From: RPQJ01 sp963754535
GTDB lineage: Bacteria > Pseudomonadota > Gammaproteobacteria > Steroidobacterales > Steroidobacteraceae
Assembly: GCA_963754535.1 (NCBI GenBank)
Contig: CAVWGG010000011.1
Span: forward strand, 186,001 to 250,000
DNA length: 64,000 nucleotides
Direction: 5' to 3'
This document shows positions 26,197 to 35,646 of this stretch, piece after piece. The position numbers and the translations under genes were made by a program. The notes under the pieces were generated by a model. It had not been told where the DNA came from. It made no database searches and worked only from the letters and a program-made list of their open reading frames with translations. How positions within the stretch are numbered: the first letter of the stretch is position 1; each line of letters begins with the position of its first letter.

Positions 26197-27162
26197 TCAT
26201 TCGGCTCCGAAACTGCGCAGGACAGGCCGCACCGTTCCGGCCCCACCGCGCGCGAGGAGACTGTACAGGGTGAACTGGGTAGTGCCAATAGTGACCCATA
26301 CTGTCGCTCGGAAGTAAGTGCTTGATTCCGAAAGTGTGTCCTTGATCTGCTCGTACTCGGCCTGGTCGAGCGTACCGCGCAGGTCGTCGAGCGTCGGGAA
26401 GCACGCTTCGAGACGCCGCTTGGCCAGGTCCTCGGGGTTGAGGCTGAACTGCCGCTGCGTTTCCGACAGCGAGTCGAGCACGATGCCGGGCGCGGTGCAG
26501 ACATTGAGCTTGGTTCCGACCGGCAGTGCCGTGATGTACGGCTGCAGGCGTCGAAAGCGATCGGCACCGAACTCGGGCAGCACCATGAGCTCGCTGGTGC
26601 GGGTAATCGGCATGTTGGCCGCGAGGTGCGGGGGATCGAGCCCCGTGTAGACCGAGTCTTCCGCGCCATCGGGAAAGCCAGGCTGGATGTCGGAGTCGAT
26701 CCAGTCCGCCATGGCTGTGGCCCACGTCGGCTCGATTTCGAGCATGCTGAGCATGCGCTCGAGTTGCTTGACCGCTGTCTCGTTGGTCGTGCCGTCGCTG
26801 AACACGAGGTTGTTCAGGTTGAAGCGGCCCTGCATGTCCTCGATGCGGCCTTCGACCGTACCGACGCCTTCATCGATCGGCAGGGCCGCCATCGACTTCG
26901 CCCAGATTTCGCCGAAGTGGTCCGTCTGCGAATCCTGTGCGTCCTTGCGCAGGATGTCGGCGGCCCAGGCTTCGGCGCCGAGCGCGACTTCGAAGCCCTG
27001 GTCGAGCGCGAAGAGGTTGGCGGCGCGACGCTGGTCGACCATGCCGCGGAACGTCACGTTGACCGCGAGGATCGTGGCAAGCGCGACGATCAGCACGGCC
27101 ATGATCAGCGCGACGCCGCGCTGGCGCGATGGCCACGACGGTGGGTGGCGTCTGCGCGTCAT
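26197..27162 (-). CDS. gspK: type II secretion system minor pseudopilin GspK
   Basis: Large minor pseudopilin that caps the pseudopilus tip with GspI and GspJ. The 321-residue protein has a short basic leader, prepilin-peptidase site RQRGVALIMAVLIVALATIL without the usual Glu at position +5 (normal for GspK), a large alpha-helical domain and conserved segments (GRFNLNNLVFSDG, WIDSDIQPGFPDGAED, FNV-like KLNVCTAPG). It starts with ATG at 27162, overlapping the gspJ stop by four bases. Confidence 0.93.
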   Translation of the reverse strand: MTRRRHPPSWPSRQRGVALIMAVLIVALATILAVNVTFRGMVDQRRAANLFALDQGFEVALGAEAWAADILRKDAQDSQTDHFGEIWAKSMAALPIDEGVGTVEGRIEDMQGRFNLNNLVFSDGTTNETAVKQLERMLSMLEIEPTWATAMADWIDSDIQPGFPDGAEDSVYTGLDPPHLAANMPITRTSELMVLPEFGADRFRRLQPYITALPVGTKLNVCTAPGIVLDSLSETQRQFSLNPEDLAKRRLEACFPTLDDLRGTLDQAEYEQIKDTLSESSTYFRATVWVTIGTTQFTLYSLLARGGAGTVRPVLRSFGAE

Positions 27163-27806
27163 CCTGCCACCTCGACGAGGCGCTTGATCGTTCCCCAGTC
27201 CTCGAGTTCGAGCGTGACCTCGACGGCCGCGGGTCGCAGTCGTTCCTGCTCGACCGGATTGCCCCCCGGCTGTGGCCAGCGGTCGACCCACTCCTGCGAC
27301 GGCGCCAGGAACCGGAACGTCACGGCGCGCACGCCGCTCAGCAGGCGGAAGCGCACCGGCTCCGAGGCCTGCGTGCGGTCGAGCGTGCGCCAGTAATCGC
27401 GCCAGAGGCCATCCTGGTCGAGCCGGTAAGCCACGCGTTGCAGCGTTGGCCGCGGCAAGCCTGCGGTGTTCATCCAGCCGGACCGCGTGAACTCGATCTT
27501 GTATTCGACCGACTCGCCGGCGAGCACGGCGGGCACGCGCTGGTCGCCGATCGACTCACGGATCGGGCGAGGCTCGATCTGCGTGAGGTCCTGCGCCAGG
27601 ATCTGCACGGCGCGCTGCACTTCACGGATGCGCTCGAGCCGCAGTTGCTGGTACTCGGTCTGCTTCTGCAGTTGCGTGTAGCCCGACAAGGCCATCACGC
27701 CGACGAACGCGAAAATGGCCATCGCCACCAGTACTTCGAGCAGCGTGAAGCCGCGCGCACGACCAGCAGGTCCTGACGAAAGTTGCCGGAATGCGGGGCC
27801 GGTCAT
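27159..27806 (-). CDS. gspJ: type II secretion system minor pseudopilin GspJ
   Basis: Minor pseudopilin, 215 residues. The prepilin cleavage site is RGFTLLEVLVAMAIFAFVGV, with Glu+5 present and about 18 leader residues. The C-terminal beta domain has the family pattern IREVQRAVQILAQDLTQIEPRPIRE-like heptads and YRLDQDGLWRDYWRTLD. It overlaps gspI and gspK by four bases each, inside the G-to-N operon. Confidence 0.92.
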   Translation of the reverse strand: MTGPAFRQLSSGPAGRARGFTLLEVLVAMAIFAFVGVMALSGYTQLQKQTEYQQLRLERIREVQRAVQILAQDLTQIEPRPIRESIGDQRVPAVLAGESVEYKIEFTRSGWMNTAGLPRPTLQRVAYRLDQDGLWRDYWRTLDRTQASEPVRFRLLSGVRAVTFRFLAPSQEWVDRWPQPGGNPVEQERLRPAAVEVTLELEDWGTIKRLVEVAG

Positions 27807-28345
27807 TCCTCGTCGTCCGTTGGCAAGCCCGGCCGCTCGCCCGGGGGCTTGTTCGGCGTCGGCGTGGACCCGCCCGTTTCGTCCTCAGCGCCACCCGTGC
27901 CGGGTGCACCCGTGCCGGCCCACGACACGCTGGTGCCACCGGTGCCTGCACCGCCGATGGCTTCGCCATAGAAGCCGGAGACGTTGGCGAGCGGCGTGCT
28001 CTCTGGCGACTCGGCACGCCGCACCGCGATGTCGATGCGTCGCAGGCTGGCGACCTGGGTCTGCGTGACCGTCATCGTCCACTGCCACTGCTGGTCCGCG
28101 AATTCGACGCGACCCGTGGATTCGGCGACGTCAGGCACGGACGACTGCAGGCGCCGTTCGGTCAGCACGTTCATGCCGATCCAGTGCGCCAGCGTCTTGT
28201 CGCGCAGGTAGGTGCCGTTGCGCGCCGACTGCGTGACCGCCTGGATCGCCGCGATCATGCCGAGCGCGACGATGACGAGCGCTGCCAGCACTTCGATCAG
28301 CGTGAAACCGCGTTGGGACGTCGGTGAAGCGGAGCAGGGGCGCAT
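27803..28345 (-). CDS. gspI: type II secretion system minor pseudopilin GspI, with extended C-terminal tail
   Basis: Minor pseudopilin, 180 residues, with cleavage site QRGFTLIEVLAALVIVALGM and the family segment DKTLAHWIGMNVLTERRLQ. The usual GspI ends near residue 125; here about 55 further residues rich in Gly, Thr, Pro and acidic amino acids follow (GGAGTGGTSVSWAGTGAPG and PTPNKPPGERPGLP). The tail keeps the same reading frame and ends by overlapping gspJ by four bases, so it is not a frameshift at the gene end. Its role is unknown. Confidence 0.9.
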   Translation of the reverse strand: MRPCSASPTSQRGFTLIEVLAALVIVALGMIAAIQAVTQSARNGTYLRDKTLAHWIGMNVLTERRLQSSVPDVAESTGRVEFADQQWQWTMTVTQTQVASLRRIDIAVRRAESPESTPLANVSGFYGEAIGGAGTGGTSVSWAGTGAPGTGGAEDETGGSTPTPNKPPGERPGLPTDDEE

Positions 28346-28347
28346 CG

Positions 28348-28932
28348 TCAGCGTTTCTCGCGCGCGTCGTCGTGCACTTCGATCTTGCCTTCGACCGTGC
28401 CGCTCACGCGGCGCTTCTCGTCGGTGCCGTCGCGCGCAAAGCCGACGTCGAACGGCACCAGTTCGCCGGACGCCTGCAGTATCACCTGCGGCTGGATGGG
28501 GTCGCGCTCGGTCGCCGGCGCACGCGGCTTCAGTTGCACGTTGCGATCCTCGAGCCGCAGCGAGAGCCGCAGGCCTTCGGGCAGCGAACGCGCGCGCAGC
28601 AGGGGATCGTACTCGACGGCGATCCAGCGATCGACGCGGCCGTCATAGGCGAGAAATTCGTAACCCGTTTCGTCGAGCCGCATGCCGATGTCGCGGCTCT
28701 GCAGCACGGCGTCTTCACGCGTCTGCAGCAGGATGGCCTGCAGGCGCTCGGCTTCCTGCTGCATCTCGTGATCGCCGCCGAGCACGTTGACCGAGATCAC
28801 CGCCATCGAGGTGAGGATGCCGATGATGACGACGACGACGAGCACCTCGAGCAGGGTGAACCCCGAGGTGCGGCGTGCGGCTGCGAGCCGCGTCACGGGA
28901 TTATTCGATGTTCCAGTTGCCGATGTCGGCAT
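28348..28932 (-). CDS. gspH: type II secretion system minor pseudopilin GspH
   Basis: Minor pseudopilin, 194 residues from ATG 28932. The prepilin site is RRTSGFTLLEVLVVVVIIGI with Glu+5, followed by a GspH-type globular domain (VLQSRDIGMRLDETGYEFLAYDG). ATG 28932 lies inside the end of gspG and is preceded by GAAGGA. A GTG at 28896, five bases after the gspG stop, would give a shorter 12-residue leader and cannot be excluded. The gene ends two bases before gspI. Confidence 0.9.
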   Translation of the reverse strand: MPTSATGTSNNPVTRLAAARRTSGFTLLEVLVVVVIIGILTSMAVISVNVLGGDHEMQQEAERLQAILLQTREDAVLQSRDIGMRLDETGYEFLAYDGRVDRWIAVEYDPLLRARSLPEGLRLSLRLEDRNVQLKPRAPATERDPIQPQVILQASGELVPFDVGFARDGTDEKRRVSGTVEGKIEVHDDAREKR

Positions 28933-29338
28933 CGGGTCCTTCGCCGCCCGGCTGGCCGTCGGCGCCGAGCGTGTAGAGGTCGTAGTCGCCACGGGTGCCC
29001 GGTGCGATGTAGGCGTAGTCGTTGCCCCAGGGATCTTTCTTCATGCCGTCGATGTAGCCGCCTTCCTTCCAGTTCTTGATGTTCGGGTCGGCGGGACGCG
29101 TGACCAGCGACTGCAGGCCCTGCTCGGTGGTCGGGTAGCGGAAGTTGTCCATGCGGTACAGGTTGAGCGCCGTCTCGTAGGCGCGGATGTCCTGCTTGGC
29201 CTTGGTGACGCGCGCGTCGTCGATGCGGCGGATCACGTTCGGCGCGACCAGCGCGGCAAGGATGCCGAGGATCACGACGACGACCATGATCTCGATCAGC
29301 GTGAAGCCGCGAATGCGGCGCAATCCGGTAAATGTCAT
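28901..29338 (-). CDS. gspG: type II secretion system major pseudopilin GspG
   Basis: Main building block of the pseudopilus. The 145-residue protein has a short leader, cleavage site IRGFTLIEIMVVVVILGILA with Glu+5, and the diagnostic C-terminal calcium-binding region (KKDPWGNDYAYIAPG, then DYDLYTLGADGQPGGEG). It is the first gene of the minus-strand gspGHIJKLMN operon. Most T2SS operons have gspC, D, E and F immediately before gspG; here the next gene upstream is the divergent rhombosortase. Confidence 0.96.
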   Translation of the reverse strand: MTFTGLRRIRGFTLIEIMVVVVILGILAALVAPNVIRRIDDARVTKAKQDIRAYETALNLYRMDNFRYPTTEQGLQSLVTRPADPNIKNWKEGGYIDGMKKDPWGNDYAYIAPGTRGDYDLYTLGADGQPGGEGPDADIGNWNIE

Positions 29339-29408
29339 GTGGGATGCCGTGGTTGACGGTAAATTTCACTGATCATAGCAAACCCACGCTGCTGGAATCG
29401 GCGCACGC

Positions 29409-30029
29409 ATGAACCTGGGACGCTTCTCGCAACTGACGCAACTGGACGCACGCGCATGGCGCGCGCCGCTGGTGCTCGCGCTCGTGCTCGTCGCAGTCCA
29501 GGCGCTCGGCATGCTGGCGCGGGAAGCACTGCCATATGACCGCGCTGCCATCCTGGCCGGCGGCGAATACTGGCGGCTCGTCACAGCCCATCTTTTTCAC
29601 CACGACCTGACGCACCTTGCCTGGAACCTCGCGGGCCTCGCGCTCGTCGCCTGGCTTTTCGCCAGCGAATTCGACCTCCGCGGCTGGATCGCCATCCTCA
29701 TCGCTTCGACCGTCGCAGTCGATCTCGGGTTCCTCGTACTGGAGCCGCAACTGGAGTGGTACGTGGGGTTTTCCGGGGTGCTGCACGGCCTGATGGCGGC
29801 GGGGCTCTGTGCCTGGTTGTGGCGCAAGCCGGACGCCCTCACGGCGCTGGTGGCGGTCCTGTTCGCGCTCAAGCTCGGCTGGGAGCACTTGCTGGGTGCG
29901 CTGCCGTTTACGGCCTCGACGCTGGCGATTGCGGTCATCCACGAGGCGCACACTTACGGCGCGATCGGGGGCGCCGCGGCGGCGCTTTTGATGCTGTGGC
30001 GGCGGCGTCCTGCGGTCCCATCGCTATAA
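29409..30029 (+). CDS. rrtA: rhombosortase (intramembrane serine protease of the rhomboid family)
   Basis: Rhomboid-family protease that processes proteins carrying a GlyGly-CTERM sorting tail; such proteins are exported by type II secretion. The 206-residue protein has about six membrane segments, catalytic Ser122 in GFSGVLHG and catalytic His181 in EAHTYGAIGG, and the compact form HLFHHDLTHLAWNLAGL in the second segment. Lack of extra domains and length near 200 fit rhombosortase rather than GlpG-type rhomboids. It is divergent from gspG with only 70 bases between, which supports a link to T2SS. No GlyGly-CTERM substrate gene was found in the window. Confidence 0.85.
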   Translation: MNLGRFSQLTQLDARAWRAPLVLALVLVAVQALGMLAREALPYDRAAILAGGEYWRLVTAHLFHHDLTHLAWNLAGLALVAWLFASEFDLRGWIAILIASTVAVDLGFLVLEPQLEWYVGFSGVLHGLMAAGLCAWLWRKPDALTALVAVLFALKLGWEHLLGALPFTASTLAIAVIHEAHTYGAIGGAAAALLMLWRRRPAVPSL

Positions 30030-30083
30030 TCGCGGCACGGCATCACGATTGGCCGCCGGGCGGTCACCAGGGGAATACGGCCG

Positions 30084-31031
30084 ATGACACTCGCATTCGT
30101 CTTTCCGGGGCAGGGGTCCCAGTCCGTCGGCATGCTCGCCGAACTCGGGGCGGCAGAGCCCGTCGTCCGTGCCACCTTTGCCGAAGCGAGCGACGTGCTC
30201 GGCTACGACCTCTGGGCGCTCTGCCAGGACGGGCCGGAAGCCGAACTCGGTTCGACCGAGCGCACGCAGCCTGCGATGCTCGCGGCCGGGGTCGCCACGT
30301 GGCGGGTCTGGAGCGGTCGCGGCGGGCCACGGCCGGTGGCGATGGCGGGACACAGCCTCGGTGAATACACGGCGCTCGTGTGTTCGGACGCGATGGACTT
30401 CAAGTCGGCGATCGACGTCGTCCGCTTCCGCGGGCAGGTGATGCAGCAGGCCGTGCCGCTGGGGCAGGGTGCGATGGCAGCGATCCTCGGGCTCGACGAC
30501 GCGGAACTCGACGCGGCCTGCAAGGAAGCGGCGCAGGGTGAAGTGGTTGAACCCGTGAATTTCAACGCGCCCGGCCAGACCGTCATTGCCGGCAACGCGA
30601 CGGCCGTCGCGCGTGCGATCGATGCCGCCAAGGCCCGCGGCGCCAAGCGCGCGGTGCTGTTGCCGGTGAGCGTGCCCTCGCACAGCAGCCTGATGCTGGG
30701 CGCCGCCGAGCGGTTGGCGGAAAAGCTCGCGACTGTGGACGTACGGCTGCCGAACGTCGCCGATGTCTATACCGTGGACGTGCACAAGCACACCTCGCCC
30801 GACGGCATCCGCCAGTCCCTCAAGGAACAGTTGTTCAAGCCCGTGCGCTGGGCCGACACCGTTCGCGCCATGCTGGCGGGCGGCGCGACCACGTTCGTGG
30901 AATGCGGCCCGGGCAAGGTGCTGACGTCGCTCAACCGCCGCATCGAACGCAAGCCCGAGCTCAAGATGCTCGCCCTGGAAGACCCGGCATCGATCGCGGC
31001 GGCGCTGGCCGCCTGTGGAGAAAACGCATGA
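30084..31031 (+). CDS. fabD: malonyl-CoA:ACP transacylase FabD
   Basis: Loads malonyl groups onto ACP for fatty acid elongation. The 315-residue protein begins MTLAFVFPGQGSQSVGM, has the nucleophile Ser91 in GHSLGEYTAL and the catalytic His in VSVPSHSSLM. It starts the fab cluster here; fabH, plsX and rpmF, which often precede fabD, are absent, and rrtA takes that place. A TATAAT hexamer at 30025-30030, 54 bases before the start, may be its promoter -10, but no good -35 is visible. The fabG start overlaps its stop. Confidence 0.96.
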   Translation: MTLAFVFPGQGSQSVGMLAELGAAEPVVRATFAEASDVLGYDLWALCQDGPEAELGSTERTQPAMLAAGVATWRVWSGRGGPRPVAMAGHSLGEYTALVCSDAMDFKSAIDVVRFRGQVMQQAVPLGQGAMAAILGLDDAELDAACKEAAQGEVVEPVNFNAPGQTVIAGNATAVARAIDAAKARGAKRAVLLPVSVPSHSSLMLGAAERLAEKLATVDVRLPNVADVYTVDVHKHTSPDGIRQSLKEQLFKPVRWADTVRAMLAGGATTFVECGPGKVLTSLNRRIERKPELKMLALEDPASIAAALAACGENA

Positions 31032-31774
31032 GCAGCCTCGCTGGCGAATTTGCCTTGATCACCGGCGCCACGCGCGGCATCGGCCGCGCGATCGCACTGG
31101 AACTCGGCAAGCGCGGTGCGCGCGTCGTGGGAACCGCCACGACCGCAGCCGGCGCCCAGACGATCGATGCGTACCTCAAGGACGCCGGTATCACCGGGCG
31201 GGGGGTGGTGCTCGACGTTGCCGGCCCGGGTGCGGTCGAGGCGTGCTTCAAGGCCGTGGAGGGGGCGGAAGGCACGCCGTCCATCCTCGTCAACAACGCC
31301 GGCATCACGCGCGACGGCCTGCTCATGCGCATGAGCGCGGACGACTGGCAGGCTGTCCTCGACACGGACCTGAGCGCCGTCTATCGCACCTGCAAGGCTG
31401 TCATGCGCGGGATGATGAAGGCGCGCAAAGGCCGCATCGTGAACATCGCATCCGTCATCGGCGTAATGGGCAACGCCGGCCAGACCAATTACGCGGCGGC
31501 CAAGGCGGGCATGATCGGCTTCAGCAAGAGCCTCGCGCGCGAGGTCGGATCGCGCAATATCACGGTGAACGTCGTGGCTCCGGGGTTCATCGTCACGGAC
31601 ATGACGGACGCCCTCGGCGAGGCGCAGAAAACCTCGCTGCTGACGCAGGTCCCGCTCGGTCGCCTGGGTTCGCCGGACGATATCGCGGCGGCCGTTGCCT
31701 TCCTGGCCGGGCCCGAAGCGGCCTACATCACCGGTGAGACTCTCCATGTAAACGGTGGTATGTACATGATCTGA
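31028..31774 (+). CDS. fabG: 3-oxoacyl-ACP reductase FabG
   Basis: NADPH-dependent reductase of the fatty acid cycle, a short-chain dehydrogenase of 248 residues. The cofactor motif is TGATRGIG, NNAG follows, and the catalytic tetrad residues are Ser in IVNIASVIG, and Tyr and Lys in NYAAAKAG. The C-terminus GETLHVNGGMYM is typical. The ATG at 31028 overlaps the fabD stop by four bases; a longer in-frame extension upstream overlaps fabD and is not used. Confidence 0.96.
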   Translation: MSSLAGEFALITGATRGIGRAIALELGKRGARVVGTATTAAGAQTIDAYLKDAGITGRGVVLDVAGPGAVEACFKAVEGAEGTPSILVNNAGITRDGLLMRMSADDWQAVLDTDLSAVYRTCKAVMRGMMKARKGRIVNIASVIGVMGNAGQTNYAAAKAGMIGFSKSLAREVGSRNITVNVVAPGFIVTDMTDALGEAQKTSLLTQVPLGRLGSPDDIAAAVAFLAGPEAAYITGETLHVNGGMYMI

Positions 31775-31791
31775 ATGGCTTTTCTGGCCAA

Positions 31792-31822
31792 TTGGACCCT
31801 TGCCACGGCCTTAACATAGAAT
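31792..31822 (+). promoter_or_regulatory. candidate acpP promoter
   Basis: The 120-base gap between fabG and acpP holds TTGGAC (31792-31797) and TAGAAT (31817-31822) with 19-base spacing, about 70 bases before acpP. An internal promoter for the very abundant ACP would be expected here. The spacing is not ideal and no other evidence supports it. Confidence 0.35.
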
Positions 31823-31894
31823 ACGCGCCCCACGCCGGTCCCTTGCAGGCCCGGACCGGCCGATTTTGTTTCCTTCCAAAGGATCCCTACGACA

Positions 31895-32137
31895 ATGAGC
31901 AGTATTGAACAGCGGGTGAAGGCGATCGTCGCCGAGCAACTGGGCGTCAAGGAAGAGGAAGTCACCAACGAGTCCTCCTTCGTCGACGACCTCGGTGCTG
32001 ACTCGCTCGACACTGTCGAACTCGTGATGGCGCTCGAAGAAGAATTCGAGACCGAAATTCCGGACGAGGATGCCGAGAAGATCACGACCGTCCAGCAGGC
32101 AATCGACTACATCAACGAGCGCCGCACCCAGGCCTGA
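31895..32137 (+). CDS. acpP: acyl carrier protein
   Basis: Carrier of acyl intermediates in fatty acid synthesis, 80 residues and strongly acidic. Ser37 in DDLGADSLDTVEL is the phosphopantetheine attachment site, and the helix VMALEEEFETEIPDEDAEKI follows as in E. coli. It is preceded by an AAAGGA ribosome site. Length and sequence are canonical. Confidence 0.97.
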   Translation: MSSIEQRVKAIVAEQLGVKEEEVTNESSFVDDLGADSLDTVELVMALEEEFETEIPDEDAEKITTVQQAIDYINERRTQA

Positions 32138-32212
32138 GTTGCGCCTCGTGCCGGATCGCCACGGAGGGCGGTCCTGCAACATCGTTCCAGAGAATCTTCG
32201 GGGGGACCCAGC

Positions 32213-33457
<1,245 letters not shown>

Positions 33458-33478
33458 GCGCGCGAGCTGACTCCAGCC

Positions 33479-34828
33479 ATGCGCGAAGCCGACCTGCTCG
33501 CGCTGCACGAGCGCTTTCCCGCCCGTTACCCCGTCCTGCTCGAAAGCGTGAGCGGCGAAGAGCCGCTCGGGCGGCACGACCTGCTGTTTGCATTGCCCGG
33601 CGAGCGGCTGGCGCAGGCGCGCTACGGCCAGCTCACCGGCGACGTTCCCGAAGCGGCTGCCGGTGGACGGTTCCTCGACGCGCTCGACCGCTGGGTGGCT
33701 CGTGAACGTGGCCCGGGCGCCGCCGTCCCGAGCGGCGCGGTGTTTGCGGACGGCTGGTTCCTGTACCTCGGCTATGAACTCGCGGCCGAGATCGAGCCGA
33801 CGCTGCATTTGCCCGCCTCGCACCTGCCGCGTGCGGTGGCGTGGCGCATGCGTGGCGCATTGATGCGCGACCGGCGCACGAACGAGATTCGCATCGTGGC
33901 ACGCGACGCGGGATTGCTGGAGCAGCTGCGCGAGCAGGTCCGTGCCGACATTGCCGCTGTCGCCAGCGCGGAAAAGCGCGTTCCGCCCACCGTGTTGACC
34001 ACGGCGGTCGAAGAGCAGGATCCGCAGGTGTTCCTCGATGGCGTGCGCGAAGTGCTCGGCGCGATTGCGCGTGGCGATGTCTACCAGGCCAATCTCTCGC
34101 GCTCCTGGCGCGCCCGCATGGCGCCAGGCGCCACGGTGCCGGACCTTTACCGCGCCCTGCGGCGCGCAAACCCGGCGCCTTTCGCGGCCCTCGCGCAGTT
34201 CGTTGATTTTTCGCTGCTCAGTTCATCGCCCGAGCGCCTGCTGCAACTGCAGGACGGCATCGCCAGCACCCGCCCGATCGCCGGCACACGTCCACGCGGA
34301 CGGGACGATGCCGCCGACGCGGCGCTCAAGAGCGAGCTCAGGCTCAACGAGAAGGAACGCGCCGAGCACATCATGCTGGTGGACCTCGAGCGCAACGACC
34401 TCGGCCGCATCTGTCGCGGCGGCACCGTCGAGGTCGACGAGTTCATGACCATCGAGACCTATGCGACGGTGCACCACATCGTGTCGAACGTGCGTGGCGT
34501 ACTGCGCGATGGCGTGACCCCCGGACAGGCGATCGCGGCCGTATTTCCGGGCGGGACCATTACCGGCTGCCCCAAGGTGCGGTGCATCGAGCTCCTCGCG
34601 GGACTCGAGCGCGAGCCGCGGGACGCTTACACCGGATCCCTCGGGTACCTCGACCTGAACGGCGCGATGGACCTCAATATCCTGATCCGCACGTTGACTG
34701 TTCGTGACGGCGAGATCGGATTTCGGACTGGAGGCGGCATCGTGGCAGACTCCATACCCGAGGCAGAACTGGCAGAAACCCGCGCGAAGGCGAATGGAAT
34801 CCTGCGCGCGCTGGGAGAACGACGATGA
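33479..34828 (+). CDS. pabB: aminodeoxychorismate synthase component I
   Basis: Converts chorismate to 4-amino-4-deoxychorismate for folate, with a glutaminase partner (PabA) not seen here. The 449-residue protein has the chorismate-binding core: LINEKERAEH-like RLNEKERAEHIMLVDLERND, GGTITGCPKVRCIEL and GFRTGGGIVADS. The motif that in E. coli PabB reads PIKGT with a catalytic lysine is PIAGTRPRG here, the form seen in anthranilate synthase TrpE. Context (pabC overlaps its end, fab genes upstream) and overall pattern still favour PabB. Confidence 0.85.
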   Translation: MREADLLALHERFPARYPVLLESVSGEEPLGRHDLLFALPGERLAQARYGQLTGDVPEAAAGGRFLDALDRWVARERGPGAAVPSGAVFADGWFLYLGYELAAEIEPTLHLPASHLPRAVAWRMRGALMRDRRTNEIRIVARDAGLLEQLREQVRADIAAVASAEKRVPPTVLTTAVEEQDPQVFLDGVREVLGAIARGDVYQANLSRSWRARMAPGATVPDLYRALRRANPAPFAALAQFVDFSLLSSSPERLLQLQDGIASTRPIAGTRPRGRDDAADAALKSELRLNEKERAEHIMLVDLERNDLGRICRGGTVEVDEFMTIETYATVHHIVSNVRGVLRDGVTPGQAIAAVFPGGTITGCPKVRCIELLAGLEREPRDAYTGSLGYLDLNGAMDLNILIRTLTVRDGEIGFRTGGGIVADSIPEAELAETRAKANGILRALGERR

Positions 34829-35646
34829 TGGGTCGGAAATTCGTGAATGGCGTGGAAGGCGGCAGCGTGTCGGTGGACGACCGCGGGCTGCAGTACGGCG
34901 ATGGCCTGTTCGAGACGATGGCTGCGTCGAACGGACGCGTGCGGCGCTTCCAGAGCCACATGGCGCGCCTCACTGAGAGTTGCCACCGCCTGGGGATGCC
35001 AGCCCCGCCCGTGGATCTCATCGAAACGGATTGCCTGCGCGCACTGGCAGGTTTCGGCGCGGCGGTATGCAAGCTCACGCTGACGCGGGGACCCGGTCCG
35101 CGCGGCTATCCGCCGCCGGTGGAACCGAGCCTGACGCGCATCGTCGTCTCGACGGCGCAGCAGGTGTCCGAGTCCGAGGCAGCGCGTCCGCTCACGCTGC
35201 GTGTCTGCGAAACCCGCCTGGGCCGGAATCCGCGGCTCGCGGGCATGAAGCACCTCAATCGTCTCGAGCAGGTGCTCGCGGGCGCCGAGCTGCGCGAACC
35301 GGCCGTCGACGAGGGCCTCATGCGCTCGACCGACGACCGTATCGTCTGCGCCACGGCGGCCAATGTGTTCCTGGTGCGCAACGGCGAGCTGCTGACGCCG
35401 CAGATCAGCGACTGTGGCGTGTCGGGCGTCATGCGTGAAGTCGTGCTGCGGACGGCCGCCAGGCTCGGCATCCGCACCGCGGTCGGCGACTACACGCTCG
35501 ACGACCTGGCCCGGGCCGACGAATGCTTCCTGACCAACGCCGTGCGCGGCATCCGCCCGGTGGGCTGGGTTGCAGGCGTGAACAACTTTGCCTCGAGCGA
35601 GATGACGACCCTCCTGCGTGAAGCGATCGAGACTGCCGACGAATGA
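34825..35646 (+). CDS. pabC: aminodeoxychorismate lyase
   Basis: Fold-type IV PLP enzyme that releases p-aminobenzoate and pyruvate. The 273-residue protein begins with paired ATGs (34825, 34828), has the opening pattern SVSVDDRGLQYGDGLFETM, the PLP Lys142 in GMKHLNRLEQVLAGAE, and the conserved end TNAVRGIRPV. It overlaps pabB by four bases and mltG by four, so pabB-pabC-mltG-tmk-holB are coupled. Branched-chain aminotransferase is excluded by context and motif. Confidence 0.92.
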   Translation: MMGRKFVNGVEGGSVSVDDRGLQYGDGLFETMAASNGRVRRFQSHMARLTESCHRLGMPAPPVDLIETDCLRALAGFGAAVCKLTLTRGPGPRGYPPPVEPSLTRIVVSTAQQVSESEAARPLTLRVCETRLGRNPRLAGMKHLNRLEQVLAGAELREPAVDEGLMRSTDDRIVCATAANVFLVRNGELLTPQISDCGVSGVMREVVLRTAARLGIRTAVGDYTLDDLARADECFLTNAVRGIRPVGWVAGVNNFASSEMTTLLREAIETADE

